A stretch of 64,000 nucleotides of DNA from Pseudomonas gingeri (GTDB lineage: Bacteria; Pseudomonadota; Gammaproteobacteria; Pseudomonadales; Pseudomonadaceae), in contig NZ_JACAQA010000005.1 of assembly GCF_013385425.1 (NCBI RefSeq), positions 168,344 to 232,343 on the forward strand, written 5' to 3'. Under the pieces are notes generated by a model that did not search any database, was not told where the DNA came from, and saw only the letters and a list, made by a program, of their open reading frames with translations. Each line of letters begins with the position of its first letter. Position 1 is the stretch's first letter. This document shows, in pieces, positions 56,093-64,000 of the stretch. Position numbers and translations under genes: made by a program.

Positions 56093-57238
56093 GTGCAGAT
56101 TCAGGGTCATTTCGAACTTCAATTCGAGGCGGTGCGCGAAGCCTTCGCGGCCCTTTTCGACGATCCCCAGGAGCGCGGCGCCGCGCTCTGTATCCAGATC
56201 GGCGGTGAAACCGTGGTCGATCTCTGGGCCGGCTCCTCCGACAAGGATGGCGCCGAGGCCTGGCACAGCGACACCATCGCCAACCTGTTTTCCTGCACCA
56301 AGACCTTTACCGCTGTCACCGCGCTGCAACTGGTGGCCGAGGGTAAGCTGCAACTGGATGTTCCGGTTGCCCAGTATTGGCCCGAGTTCGCCGCCGCCGG
56401 CAAGTCCGGTATCACCCTGCGCCAGCTGCTCTGCCATCAGGCCGGCTTGCCGGCCTTGCGCCAGTTGCTGCCTCCCGAGGCGCTCTACAACTGGCAGACC
56501 ATGGTCGACGCCCTGGCGGCCGAAGCCCCCTGGTGGACGCCCGGCGAGGGCCATGGCTACGCCGCGATCACCTATGGCTGGCTGGTCGGCGAGTTGTTGC
56601 GACGCGCCGATGGCCGTGGGCCGGGCGAGTCCATCGTGGCGCGGATTGCCCGGCCGCTGGGCCTGGACTTTCATGTCGGCCTGGCGGACGAGGAATTCCA
56701 TCGCGTCGCCCATATCGCCCGGGGCAAGGGCAATGTCGGTGATGCGGCGGCCCAGCGACTGCTGCACGTGACCATGCGTGAACCCGAGGCGATGAGTACC
56801 CGGGCGTTCACCAACCCTCCGTCGATCATGACCAGCACCAACAAGCCGGAATGGCGGCGCATGCAGCAGCCGGCCGCCAACGGGCATGGCAACGCCCGCA
56901 GCCTGGCTGGCTTCTACAGCGGCCTGCTGGATGGCCGTCTGCTGGAAGCCGACATGCTCGAGGAACTGACCCGCCAGCACAGCCTGGGCATGGACAAGAC
57001 CCTGCTGACCCAGACCCGTTTCGGCCTGGGCTGCATGCTCGATCAGCCGGAGGTTCCCAACGCCACGTTCGGCCTCGGGGCCAAGGCCTTCGGCCACCCG
57101 GGTGCCGGCGGTTCCGTCGGCTTTGCCGACCCCGAATACGATGTCGCGTTTGGCTTCGTTACCAATACCCTCGGCCCTTATGTCTTGATGGACCCACGGG
57201 CACAGAAGCTAGTACGGATTCTTGCCGGCTGTCTGTAG
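56093..57238 (+). CDS. EstB-like serine hydrolase (class C beta-lactamase fold)
   Basis: The 381-residue protein has the Ser-x-x-Lys motif SCTK (Ser67, Lys70), a Tyr in AITYGWLVGE near residue 160 and a C-terminal GHPGAGGSVGF box. This is the pattern of family VIII esterases (EstB) and class C beta-lactamase relatives. No signal peptide is seen, so it is probably cytosolic and an esterase or similar hydrolase rather than a periplasmic beta-lactamase. The GTG at 56093 follows GGGAG (56080-56084); the ATG at 56006 is in frame but adds 29 non-conserved residues. Confidence 0.85.
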   Translation: MQIQGHFELQFEAVREAFAALFDDPQERGAALCIQIGGETVVDLWAGSSDKDGAEAWHSDTIANLFSCTKTFTAVTALQLVAEGKLQLDVPVAQYWPEFAAAGKSGITLRQLLCHQAGLPALRQLLPPEALYNWQTMVDALAAEAPWWTPGEGHGYAAITYGWLVGELLRRADGRGPGESIVARIARPLGLDFHVGLADEEFHRVAHIARGKGNVGDAAAQRLLHVTMREPEAMSTRAFTNPPSIMTSTNKPEWRRMQQPAANGHGNARSLAGFYSGLLDGRLLEADMLEELTRQHSLGMDKTLLTQTRFGLGCMLDQPEVPNATFGLGAKAFGHPGAGGSVGFADPEYDVAFGFVTNTLGPYVLMDPRAQKLVRILAGCL

Positions 57239-57349
57239 AATGCTCGGATAAAGTCGTAGGCCGGAACCCTGTGACTTTTTTGCTTTCTAATACACTGTTT
57301 CATGGGGCCTGAAGGCCCTCGTTTCTCTATCTCATTTTGTGGATATCCA

Positions 57350-58582
57350 ATGTCATCGAACAAGTCTCTCGCCCTGGCCCTCTGCCTGACCGTGACCGGT
57401 TGTGCGCAACTTCCACAAAGTGCGGACAAGGACATTGCTCAAGCCCCGGCGACAGCTAACGCGGGTACACCCGCCGCTCCTGCGGCAGCCGTAGCCACGT
57501 CCAAGGATGCTGCCAAGCTCCCGGCCAAACCTGCTGCACCCGCGCCCGCCGCCAAGGCCGGTGCTCCGGTAGCGCCTGTCGTGGCACCCGCAGCTCCAAG
57601 CGTTGCAGTCGCGCCGACAGCCAGCGCGGATACCGGCAGCAGCTGGTGGTGGCCGTTCGGTTCGTCCGACAAGGCTGCCGTGAAAGACCCGGCCCAGGCT
57701 GCTGCGCCGGCCGCCAAGCCACAGGACAAGCCCGTGCCACTGGCCACGGCGGTTGCCGCCGCAACGACGCCAGCACCGCAGACCGATCCTGCTACCCACT
57801 GGTGGTGGCCGTTCGGCAGCTCGGACAAGGCCAAGGAAACCGCCCCGCCGCCGGTCAAGGCCGTGCCGATGCCCGATCCGAAAATCACCCAGGCCTGGCT
57901 CGACGACTATGAGCCGCGCCTGCGTGTCGCCATCCAGGACAGCTCCCTGAAGCTGGAGCGGCGTGAAAACGTGCTGGTGGTCATTGCCCCCGTGGACGGT
58001 TTCTACAACCCCAAACGCCCGGAAATGTTGCTGCCGGTCACCCTCGGTCCTTTCAGCCGAATCGCCAAGACCGTCGAGGGCGATCCCAAGACCGCCGTGC
58101 TGATCCTCGGCCATGGTGACAACAGCACCAGCGCCGAGTCGACCCAGGCCTTGAGCCAGCAACGGGCTCAGTCCGTTGCCGCGATCTTCGGTCTCAGCGG
58201 CCTGCATCGTGATCGCCTGATGCTGCGTGGCATGGGCGCGGACATGCCGCGTGCCGCCAACGACAGCAGCGAAGGCCGTGCCCTGAACCGTCGTGTGGAA
58301 ATCATCCTGACGCCGCAGAACACCATGGTTGCGCTGTTGAGCAAATACAGCATTCCGATGCCGGCTCCGCTTCCGGTCACCCAGGTGGCGGCTGCTGACG
58401 TCAAGCCGGCAGTGGCTGCGCCTGTGGCGAAGAAAGCGGCTGCCAAGGGCAAGGCCGTGGCCAAGAAAGCCCCGGTGCACAAGAAGGCCCCGGTCAAGAA
58501 AGCGGCGGCCAAGCCCGCGGCGGACAAGGCTGCAGCGCCGGCGAAGAAAGACGCCAGCACCGACAGCTCGACCAAGAACTGA
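57350..58582 (+). CDS. OmpA-family lipoprotein with twin Trp motifs and a Lys/Ala tail
   Basis: The 410-residue protein starts with a lipoprotein signal (CLTVTGC, lipidated Cys18). A long Pro/Ala-rich stretch follows (about 35-185). It contains two near-identical motifs, [13 protein letters not shown] (Trp99-101) and [13 protein letters not shown] (Trp151-153). An OmpA-like peptidoglycan-binding domain comes next (about 205-325; [20 protein letters not shown] and NRRVEIILT keep the binding Asp and Arg). The end (about 360-410) is a Lys/Ala/Pro-rich histone-H1-like tail ([19 protein letters not shown]). The likely place is the outer membrane facing the periplasm. The Trp motif and tail are unusual for OmpA lipoproteins. 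Confidence 0.85.
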   Translation: MSSNKSLALALCLTVTGCAQLPQSADKDIAQAPATANAGTPAAPAAAVATSKDAAKLPAKPAAPAPAAKAGAPVAPVVAPAAPSVAVAPTASADTGSSWWWPFGSSDKAAVKDPAQAAAPAAKPQDKPVPLATAVAAATTPAPQTDPATHWWWPFGSSDKAKETAPPPVKAVPMPDPKITQAWLDDYEPRLRVAIQDSSLKLERRENVLVVIAPVDGFYNPKRPEMLLPVTLGPFSRIAKTVEGDPKTAVLILGHGDNSTSAESTQALSQQRAQSVAAIFGLSGLHRDRLMLRGMGADMPRAANDSSEGRALNRRVEIILTPQNTMVALLSKYSIPMPAPLPVTQVAAADVKPAVAAPVAKKAAAKGKAVAKKAPVHKKAPVKKAAAKPAADKAAAPAKKDASTDSSTKN

Positions 58583-58607
58583 CCTGACGATCGAGAGGGA
58601 ACGCGCC

Positions 58608-59255
58608 ATGACTCAAGCCCTGGCGGATATGCGCCGAGACTACACCCGTGACGGTCTCACCGAGGCCCTGGCCCCGGCCGAGCCGTTTGCGCTGTTCCAC
58701 CAGTGGTTCGCCGAGGCGGTGAAAACCGAGCAGGCGCCTGTCGAGGCCAATGCCATGACCCTGGCAACGGTGGACGAGGAAGGGCGCCCGCATTGCCGCA
58801 TCCTGTTGCTCAAGGGCCTGGACGAGGCGGGTTTTACCTTCTTCACCAACTATGAGAGCGACAAGGGCCGGCAACTGGCGGCCCGTCCCTTTGCCGCGAT
58901 GACCTTCTTCTGGCCGACCCTGGAACGCCAGGTGCGGATCGAGGGGCGGGTGGTCAAGGTCTCGGCGCAGGAGTCGGATGCCTACTTCCAGGTGCGCCCG
59001 TTGGGCAGTCGGTTGGGGGCCTGGGCTTCACCGCAAAGCCGAGTGATTGCCGATCGCGGGGAACTCGAGGGCTTGCTCCAGAACACCGAAGCGCGTTTCA
59101 GCGATACCCGGCCCGACTGCCCTGAGCATTGGGGCGGTTATCGTTTGCTACCGGAGCGCATCGAATTCTGGCAAGGTCGCGCCAGTCGCCTGCATGACCG
59201 GCTCGACTACCGCCTGCTTGGCGCGGACTGGACACGTCGGCGCCTGGCACCTTGA
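58608..59255 (+). CDS. pdxH: Pyridoxamine 5'-phosphate oxidase
   Basis: PdxH oxidises pyridoxine or pyridoxamine 5'-phosphate to PLP with FMN and oxygen. The 215-residue protein shows the split-barrel FMN motif [21 protein letters not shown] near residue 48 and the signature at the C-terminus ([15 protein letters not shown]). It starts 25 bases after the OmpA lipoprotein gene. A long palindrome begins at the stop codon. Confidence 0.96.
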   Translation: MTQALADMRRDYTRDGLTEALAPAEPFALFHQWFAEAVKTEQAPVEANAMTLATVDEEGRPHCRILLLKGLDEAGFTFFTNYESDKGRQLAARPFAAMTFFWPTLERQVRIEGRVVKVSAQESDAYFQVRPLGSRLGAWASPQSRVIADRGELEGLLQNTEARFSDTRPDCPEHWGGYRLLPERIEFWQGRASRLHDRLDYRLLGADWTRRRLAP

Positions 59256-59309
59256 TCTGACCTGGATTTCCCGGGGCAGTGGTTTCAAACCACTGCCGCC
59301 AAGCCAGAT
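59255..59309 (+). other. Long palindromic hairpin directly after pdxH
   Basis: The core is a perfect 23-base palindrome: GGCAGTGGTTT (59275-59285), one C, then AAACCACTGCC (59287-59297). Outside it, ATCTGACCTGG (59255-59265) pairs 9 of 11 with CCAAGCCAGAT (59299-59309), with an unpaired stretch ATTTCCCGG on the left only. No T tract follows, so it is not a simple terminator. It may stabilise or process the pdxH transcript or be a decayed repeat. Confidence 0.6.
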
Positions 59310-59340
59310 GCTTGATAAGCTTCCCCCAGAATTTGCGCAG

Positions 59341-59361
59341 AAGTTCAGATATGAACTTTTT
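59341..59361 (+). terminator. Candidate terminator downstream of pdxH
   Basis: AAGTTCA (59341-59347) pairs with TGAACTT (59352-59358) around GATA and is followed by T residues. The stem is short and AT-rich. The remaining bases to 59547 show no gene and must hold the promoter of the next lipoprotein gene. Confidence 0.5.
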
Positions 59362-59547
59362 GTGTATTGCACTGTCTCCCGGTAGCCGTAGCGCCAGATC
59401 ACGTTCCATCGAGTGTCTGATGTGCTCCGAATTCCCGGGCGCCGAGGCTGTACTGGCGCTGAATGAACATCATTTTATCCGTGCGGTGCCGTGACAGGGA
59501 TCAAGCTGCGGAGTTTAATTAAAGTCATATCTTTTGGAGTTGATCCT

Positions 59548-60012
59548 ATGCGTAAGTCTGTTTTGTTGATTGCTTCCTTCTCCACGATGGCGATGTTGCT
59601 GGGTGGTTGCACCAACAGCCTGACCGGCGATTCCTATTCCCGTGACGAAGCGCGTCGCGTGCAGACCATTCGCATGGGCACCATCGAGTCGCTGCGTCCA
59701 GTGAAAATCGAAGGCAGCAACTCGCCTATCGGTGCCGGTGCCGGTGCTATTGTCGGTGGCGTCGGCGGCAGTGCCATCGGCGGTGGTCGTGGCAGTATCG
59801 TGACGGCGGTGATTGGTGCGGTCGCTGGTGGCGTGCTGGGCAACATGGCTGAAAAAGGCCTGACCAGCGCCCAGGGTGTTGAAATCACCGTACGTGAAGA
59901 CGACGGCAGCATGCGTGCCTATGTGCAGGAAGTTCAGCCGAACGAAATCTTCCGGGTTGGTGAGCGCGTGCGTATTTCCACCGTGGGTGGCACCAGCCGC
60001 GTTTCCCACTGA
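59548..60012 (+). CDS. Glycine-zipper outer membrane lipoprotein, SlyB-like
   Basis: The 154-residue protein has a lipoprotein signal (AMLLGGC, Cys21), then a glycine zipper (about 65-105; GAGAGAIVGGVGGSAIGGG, VIGAVAGGVLGNMAEKG) and a beta-rich C-terminal domain (about 110-150, ITVREDDGSMRAYVQ). This matches the SlyB/Pcp family, outer-membrane lipoproteins that respond to envelope stress and magnesium limitation in enterobacteria. ATG 59548 follows TTTTGGAGTTGATCCT; the upstream in-frame Met at 59491 adds residues before the signal. A strong terminator follows. Confidence 0.88.
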   Translation: MRKSVLLIASFSTMAMLLGGCTNSLTGDSYSRDEARRVQTIRMGTIESLRPVKIEGSNSPIGAGAGAIVGGVGGSAIGGGRGSIVTAVIGAVAGGVLGNMAEKGLTSAQGVEITVREDDGSMRAYVQEVQPNEIFRVGERVRISTVGGTSRVSH

Positions 60013-60028
60013 TTTCGCAATCAGCCTT

Positions 60029-60071
60029 AAAAAGAAACCCCGGCCAGGTAACTGGTCGGGGTTTTCTTTTT
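60029..60071 (+). terminator. Terminator after the SlyB-like gene
   Basis: AAAGAAACCCCGGCCAG pairs with CTGGTCGGGGTTTTCTTTT over GTAA; the stem has one G-U pair. It begins 17 bases after the stop, and A/T runs at both ends suit both strands, matching the convergent nhaA. Confidence 0.9.
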
Positions 60072-60105
60072 CTGGTGTTCGCTGATTAGGCGATCACCAC
60101 GAACC

Positions 60106-60130
60106 TGTAGAGCAGAGCTTGCTCGCGAAG
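60106..60130. repeat. Single decayed REP half-site
   Basis: TGTAGAGCAGAGCTTGCTCG plus CGAAG resembles the Pseudomonas REP unit, with one G missing from TGTAGGAGC. No inverted mate is nearby, so this is a lone relic between the SlyB-like gene and nhaA. Confidence 0.6.
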
Positions 60131-60165
60131 AGGTCCGTGAGACCGCCAAAACTTTTGTCGGAACG

Positions 60166-61350
60166 CTACACGGACGCCTTGGGCTTGCGACTGGCCCCCG
60201 CCATCACGGCATAGCCGATCACCGCCGCCAGGATCGAACCGGTGAGAATCCCCATGCGGTCCATGCCGGCGTAGTCGCTGCTGCCCGGTATAAAGGCCAG
60301 GGAGCCGACAAACAGGCTCATGGTGAAACCGATGCCGCAGAGGATCGCCACGCCGAACACCTGCCCCCAGTTGGCGCCGTGGGGCAGCGCCGCGAGGCCC
60401 GCGCGGACCGCCAGCCAGGTCAGGCCGAAGACGCCCACCGTCTTGCCGATCAGCAGGCCGGCGGCGATGCCCATCGGCACAGGGTGGGTGAAGCTTTCCA
60501 GGTTCACGCCTGCCAGGGACACGCCGGCGTTGGCAAAGGCGAACAGCGGCAGGATGCCGAACGCCACCCAGGGATGCAGCGCATGCTCCAGGCTCAGCAA
60601 TGGCGAGGCTTCGGCGTTGTGGGTGCGCAGCGGAATGCAGAACGCCAGGGTCACGCCGGCCAGCGTCGCATGCACGCCGCTCTTGAGCACGCAGACCCAG
60701 AGGATCAGGCCGATCACCATATAGGGCCCGAGCTTGACCACCCCCAGGCGATTCATCGCGATCAGCGCCACCAGGCAGGCCCCGGCCAGCGCCAGCGACA
60801 ATGTCGACAGTTCATGGGAATAGAAGATTGCAATGACGATGATCGCGCCCAGGTCGTCGATGATCGCCAGGGTCATCAGGAACAGCTTCAGCGACACCGG
60901 CACCCGCTTGCCGAGCAAGGCCAGCACCCCGAGGGCGAAGGCGATGTCGGTGGCCATGGGGATCGCCCAGCCGTCGAGCGCCGCCGGATTGTCACGGTTG
61001 AGGAACCAGTAGATCAGCGCCGGCACCACCATGCCGCCGATCGCTGCCGCACCAGGCAGCACCACCTGCGACGGCTTGGACAGATGGCCCTCGAGGAGTT
61101 CGCGCTTGACCTCCAGGCCGATCAGCAGGAAGAACAATGCCATCAGGCCGTCGTTGATCCACAGCAGCAGGGGTTTGGCGATTTGCAGGGCGCCGACCTG
61201 GGCCACCACCGGCACGTCCAGCAGACCGGCGTAGAGGTGCGACAACGGCGAGTTGTTGATGATCAGGGCCAGGGCTGCGGCGGCAATCAATAGCAGGCCG
61301 CTGGCAGCTTCCAGCTGAAAGAAACGGGTGAAAGTGCTACGCAGAGGCAA
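60166..61350 (-). CDS. nhaA: NhaA-family Na+/H+ antiporter
   Basis: NhaA swaps two protons for one sodium ion and drives Na+ out of the cell at alkaline pH. The 394-residue protein has about 12 membrane helices, the catalytic aspartate pair in [16 protein letters not shown] (near residue 165) and the conserved [20 protein letters not shown] segment near 65. It starts at ATG 61350 with GGAGAGCGACC upstream and is the only gene on its strand here. A divergent PLP-enzyme gene begins 319 bases away. Confidence 0.95.
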   Translation of the reverse strand: MPLRSTFTRFFQLEAASGLLLIAAAALALIINNSPLSHLYAGLLDVPVVAQVGALQIAKPLLLWINDGLMALFFLLIGLEVKRELLEGHLSKPSQVVLPGAAAIGGMVVPALIYWFLNRDNPAALDGWAIPMATDIAFALGVLALLGKRVPVSLKLFLMTLAIIDDLGAIIVIAIFYSHELSTLSLALAGACLVALIAMNRLGVVKLGPYMVIGLILWVCVLKSGVHATLAGVTLAFCIPLRTHNAEASPLLSLEHALHPWVAFGILPLFAFANAGVSLAGVNLESFTHPVPMGIAAGLLIGKTVGVFGLTWLAVRAGLAALPHGANWGQVFGVAILCGIGFTMSLFVGSLAFIPGSSDYAGMDRMGILTGSILAAVIGYAVMAGASRKPKASV

Positions 61351-61669
61351 GGTCGCTCTCCATCGATGAATTCAAAAAGGTAGGACACCCTAACCCGTAC
61401 TGTTAGTTGTTAAAACAAAAGTTATATTCTTTTTTGTTATAAGCGGGTGATTGAGGGGCTGACCGCAAAAGCCTAGCAGTTGTGTGTCTAATTGCGTCTT
61501 CACTGTATCTGTGCGGTCGGTAGGAAACTTCCTATAGTTAACGGATTATTGCCGTGGAGCCTGTCAGGGCTCCGATCTCTGTTTATCCTTCAGCGGTTTG
61601 GCCCTGGGCCAGTGGCGCAGCCAGCCGTCAGTGCTTTCGAGCACCTCCGTTCCAAGACGAGTACCCATC
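61351..61669. other. Divergent nhaA / PLP-enzyme intergenic region
   Basis: The 319-base gap is AT-rich near nhaA (AACAAAAGTTATATTCTTTTTTG, split at 61413-61437) and GC-rich near the PLP gene. It holds TAGGAA-AC-TTCCTA (61521-61534), TATAGT (61533-61538) and a GGAGCC/GGCTCC hairpin (61556-61573). No gene of family type is found in it. Confidence 0.55.
61521..61538 (+). promoter_or_regulatory. Candidate operator/promoter of the PLP-enzyme gene
   Basis: The 14-base dyad TAGGAAACTTCCTA overlaps a -10-like TATAGT (61533-61538). A repressor site at a promoter would look like this, but no -35 box is clear and no regulator is known. Confidence 0.25.
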
Positions 61670-62764
61670 ATGAGCGACAACCGACAGTGGGCCCGGGAAG
61701 CGATCCGGATCATTGAAGCCGACTTCCAGCGCAGTGCCGACACCCACCTGATCCCTTTGCCGCTGCCGGGCCTGCCGGGCATCGAGCTGTACTTCAAGGA
61801 CGAGTCCAGCCATCCGACCGGCAGCCTGAAGCATCGCCTGGCGCGTTCGCTGTTCCTCTATGCGCTGTGTAATGGCTGGCTGCGTCCGGGCGCGCCGGTG
61901 ATCGAGGCGTCCAGCGGTTCGACGGCAATCTCCGAAGCCTATTTCGCGCGCCTGCTGGGCCTGCCGTTTATCGCGGTAATGCCGGCCACCACGTCCCAGG
62001 AAAAGATCGCGCAGATTGCCTTCTACGGTGGCAAGAGCCACCTGGTGCAGGACCCGACGCAGATCTATGCCGAGTCCGAGCGCCTGGCCCGGGAGAGCGG
62101 CGGCCATTTCATGGATCAGTTCACCTACGCCGAACGGGCCACTGACTGGCGGGCGAACAACAATATCGCCGAGTCGATTTTCCAGCAGCTGCGTTTCGAG
62201 CGGCATCCGGAGCCGAGCTGGCTGATTTCCAGCCCAGGTACCGGCGGCACCACGGCGACCCTGGGGCGTTATGTGCGTTATCGCCAGCATGGCACCCGGG
62301 TGTTGTGCGCCGATGCCGAGCGTTCGGTGTTCTTTGACTTTTACCTGACGGGGGACGCCGGCCTGCGTCTGGACTGCGGTTCGCGGATCGAGGGGATCGG
62401 GCGTCCACGGGTCGAGGCGTCGTTCCTGCCCAAGGTGATCGATGCCATGGTCAAGGTGCCGGATGCCTTGTCCCTGGCGGCCATGCATTACCTGGCGCAG
62501 CGTTTGGGGCGGCGGGTCGGCGGTTCCAGCGGCACCAACCTGGTCGGTGCGCTGATGGCGGCACGGCAGATGGTCCAGGCGGGAGAGAGCGGGTCGATCG
62601 TGGCGATCCTCTGTGACGGCGGCGAGCGTTACGCCACCACCTATTACGATCCGCAGTGGCTGAAGACCCAGGGGTATGAGCTGGATGGGCTGATCGCGGC
62701 TGTGGCAGCCAGTGTCGAGCGCGGCGAGGCGCTGCCCGAAAGCGTGTTGCGGGCCGGGATCTGA
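61670..62764 (+). CDS. Cysteine-synthase-like PLP enzyme (fold type II)
   Basis: The 364-residue protein belongs to the CysK/cystathionine-beta-synthase fold. The PLP lysine is in SSHPTGSLKHRL near residue 45. The substrate loop reads ASSGSTAISEA where CysK has TSGNTG, and the phosphate loop is SSPGTGGTTATLGR. This set resembles Cds1-type L-cysteine desulfhydrases more than cysteine synthases, so sulfide release from cysteine is a reasonable guess. ATG 61670 (MSDNRQWAREA) is the natural start; upstream residues to 61598 are not conserved. A REP pair follows the gene. Confidence 0.8.
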   Translation: MSDNRQWAREAIRIIEADFQRSADTHLIPLPLPGLPGIELYFKDESSHPTGSLKHRLARSLFLYALCNGWLRPGAPVIEASSGSTAISEAYFARLLGLPFIAVMPATTSQEKIAQIAFYGGKSHLVQDPTQIYAESERLARESGGHFMDQFTYAERATDWRANNNIAESIFQQLRFERHPEPSWLISSPGTGGTTATLGRYVRYRQHGTRVLCADAERSVFFDFYLTGDAGLRLDCGSRIEGIGRPRVEASFLPKVIDAMVKVPDALSLAAMHYLAQRLGRRVGGSSGTNLVGALMAARQMVQAGESGSIVAILCDGGERYATTYYDPQWLKTQGYELDGLIAAVAASVERGEALPESVLRAGI

Positions 62765-62767
62765 ACT

Positions 62768-62856
62768 TGTGGGAGCGGAGCTTGCCGGATCGCCGCACCG
62801 CCGCGAAGCTTTTAGCGGCCACAAGGGCCCCTTCGCGAGCAAGCTCTGCTCCCACA
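62768..62856. repeat. REP pair, TGTGGGAGC type
   Basis: TGTGGGAGCGGAGCTTGCCG (62768-62787) and CTTCGCGAGCAAGCTCTGCT plus CCCACA (62831-62856) are inverted arms of a second REP subtype, about 40 bases apart. It fills the gap between the PLP-enzyme gene and the convergent reductase gene. Confidence 0.85.
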
Positions 62857-62897
62857 GGTATGGGGTTCCACAAGTTAGTCTTCGGTATTTCCTGTGA

Positions 62898-63668
62898 TTA
62901 CAGGCTGAAGCCGCCATCCAGAGGAATGATATTCCCGGTCATATAAGCCCCGGCCGTGCTCGCCAAACTGATCGCCAGCGCCGCCATCTCTTCCTCGCGC
63001 CCCCAGCGCTTCATGGGAATCAACGCCGTGTCCTCGACCAGCGCCTGCTCGTCGGCGCCGATATGCTGGGTCATCTTGCTCGGAAAGCGTCCCGGCGCGA
63101 TCACATTGACGTTGATGTGCTGGCTGACCAGCTCCCGCGCCAGAATCCGTGACAACTGATGTAGGGCGGCCTTGCTCGGGCCATAGGCATAGGCCTGTTC
63201 GCCGAACGAGGAGATCCCCGCCACCGAACCGATATTGATGATTCGCGCCGGGTTCGCCGCCGAACCGGCCTTGCGCAATAACGGCAGGAATTGCTGGATG
63301 CAGTTGAAGACCGAGGTCACGTTCAGTTGCATGACCTTTTCCCAGCCCTTCACCGGATAGCTTTCCAGCGGCGCACCCCAGGTGGTGCCGGCGTTGTTGA
63401 CGAGGATATCCAGTCGATCGATCCGCTCACCCAGGCGTGTTGCCAGCGCCAGCACGCCTTCCTCGGTCGCCAGGTTGGCGGCCAGGGCCTCACAGTGCCC
63501 GAGGGCGCCGAGTTCATCGGCGGTCTGCTGGCAGGCTTCGGCATCCCGGGCACAGACGTAGACGTGGGCACCGGCCTCGACAAAGGCCTTGGCGATCATC
63601 TTGCCGATGCCACGGGTACCGCCGGTGACCAGGGCGGTGCGGCCTTGCAGGGAGAAGTAAGGGTGCAT
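62898..63668 (-). CDS. rhlG: RhlG-like NADPH-dependent beta-ketoacyl reductase (SDR family)
   Basis: The 256-residue short-chain dehydrogenase has the nucleotide loop TGGTRGIGKM near residue 16, the NNAG motif near 90, and the catalytic YAYGPSK (Tyr and Lys near 162-168). Its start MHPYFSLQGR and SVFNCIQQFLPLLRK closely recall P. aeruginosa RhlG, an enzyme proposed to supply hydroxyacyl chains for rhamnolipids and PHA. No rhlAB genes are visible here, so rhamnolipid production is not implied and the symbol marks homology. It is monocistronic between a REP pair and the DUF1456 gene. Confidence 0.85.
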   Translation of the reverse strand: MHPYFSLQGRTALVTGGTRGIGKMIAKAFVEAGAHVYVCARDAEACQQTADELGALGHCEALAANLATEEGVLALATRLGERIDRLDILVNNAGTTWGAPLESYPVKGWEKVMQLNVTSVFNCIQQFLPLLRKAGSAANPARIINIGSVAGISSFGEQAYAYGPSKAALHQLSRILARELVSQHINVNVIAPGRFPSKMTQHIGADEQALVEDTALIPMKRWGREEEMAALAISLASTAGAYMTGNIIPLDGGFSL

Positions 63669-63772
63669 GGCGAATCCTGAGTGCGAAAAGGTATCGATAC
63701 CCTAGCCGTCAGGAGTCAAAAGCGGAGCCACTATTGGGCGGCGCAATGATGCGCCATGCACGTCGAAGCGGA

Positions 63773-64000
63773 TCAGCCGCGAACGCGCAGCGTCAGCCCC
63801 TTGAGGAAGTTGCGCAGCAACTGGTCGCCGCAGGGACGGTAGTTGGTGTGGCCGAACTTGCGGAACAGCGCGCTCAGCTCGGGCTTGGACACCGGGAACT
63901 CGGCGGCCTTGAGAATGGCGTGCATGTCGTCTTCCTTCAGCTCGAAGGCGACCCGCAGTTTTTTCAGGATGATGTTGTTGGTCACCGGCAGCTCGACCGG
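63773..64000 (-). CDS. yehS: DUF1456 (YehS-like) protein, C-terminal part
   Basis: The frame runs off the right edge, so only the last 75 or so codons are seen. They contain one full DUF1456 repeat: NNIILKKLRVAFELKEDD, AAEFPVSKPELSALFRKFG and NYRPCGDQLLRNFLKGL. Full-length YehS proteins have two such repeats in about 155 residues. The segment before it (PVEL) looks like the linker between the repeats, so the gene is probably intact. No function is established for the family. Confidence 0.88.
   Translation of the reverse strand, partial: PVELPVTNNIILKKLRVAFELKEDDMHAILKAAEFPVSKPELSALFRKFGHTNYRPCGDQLLRNFLKGLTLRVRG

Noticed and set aside
57645..57835. Possible recent DNA duplication in the OmpA lipoprotein gene
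   Set aside because: The two Trp motifs are 11 residues long with different flanks and codons, so a recent DNA duplication is not supported; the protein motif is kept as a finding.

Overview
The window is a stretch of chromosome from a fluorescent-type Pseudomonas (P. fluorescens group is the best fit). The basis is the gene order (map, rpsB-tsf-pyrH-frr-uppS-cdsA-dxr-rseP-bamA-skp-lpxD-fabZ-lpxA-lpxB-rnhB-dnaE-accA-tilS-pyrG-kdsA-eno-ftsB-ispD, then ispF-truD-surE-pcm-nlpD-rpoS), the GC-rich codon use, RhlG-, EstB- and NdvB-type proteins, and REP elements of the Pseudomonas TGTAGGAGC/TGTGGGAGC type. The species call is inference; the genus is well supported. No tRNA, rRNA, CRISPR array, prophage or insertion sequence was seen.

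Region 1 (1-12.5 kb) is mostly minus strand. It holds the start of a membrane GH17-GT2 beta-glucan synthase, then tcdA (plus) facing a csdA-csdE sulfur-transfer pair. Next is the lysine/nitrogen block dapD - ArsC-like reductase - (CPA1 antiporter, plus) - dapC - glnD - map. Region 2 (12.7-38.9 kb) is a continuous plus-strand run of essential genes. It covers translation factors (rpsB, tsf, frr), UMP kinase, lipid carrier and phospholipid synthesis (uppS, cdsA), isoprenoid synthesis (dxr, ispD), outer-membrane assembly (rseP, bamA, skp), lipid A synthesis (lpxD, fabZ, lpxA, lpxB), replication (rnhB, dnaE), accA, tilS, pyrG, kdsA, eno and ftsB. Many neighbours overlap by ATGA or GTGA, so translational coupling is common. 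A promoter and structured leader precede rpsB, and a strong hairpin terminator lies between rpsB and tsf.

Region 3 (38.9-47.1 kb) has a formaldehyde-detoxification pair (frmA-frmB) with a divergent LysR regulator set between ispD and ispF. It is followed by truD-surE-pcm-nlpD-rpoS, ending in a strong terminator. Region 4 (47.1-64 kb) is more variable. It contains two SEC-C zinc-motif proteins, a LEA14-like lipoprotein, several domain-of-unknown-function genes, a secreted collagen-like protein, a CopD-like membrane protein, dinG and a large secreted agarase-like glycosidase. These are followed by an EstB-like serine hydrolase, an OmpA-family lipoprotein with an unusual Trp motif and a histone-like tail, pdxH, a glycine-zipper lipoprotein, nhaA, a cysteine-synthase-like PLP enzyme, an rhlG-like reductase and the C-terminal part of a DUF1456 gene.

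No clearly new multi-gene system is evident; the core blocks are conventional. The points most worth a second look are the OmpA-type lipoprotein, the collagen-like gene pair, the long palindrome directly after pdxH, the loss of the usual rsmZ-fdxA neighbourhood downstream of rpoS, and several structured leaders (rpsB, pyrG, ispF, ftsB).
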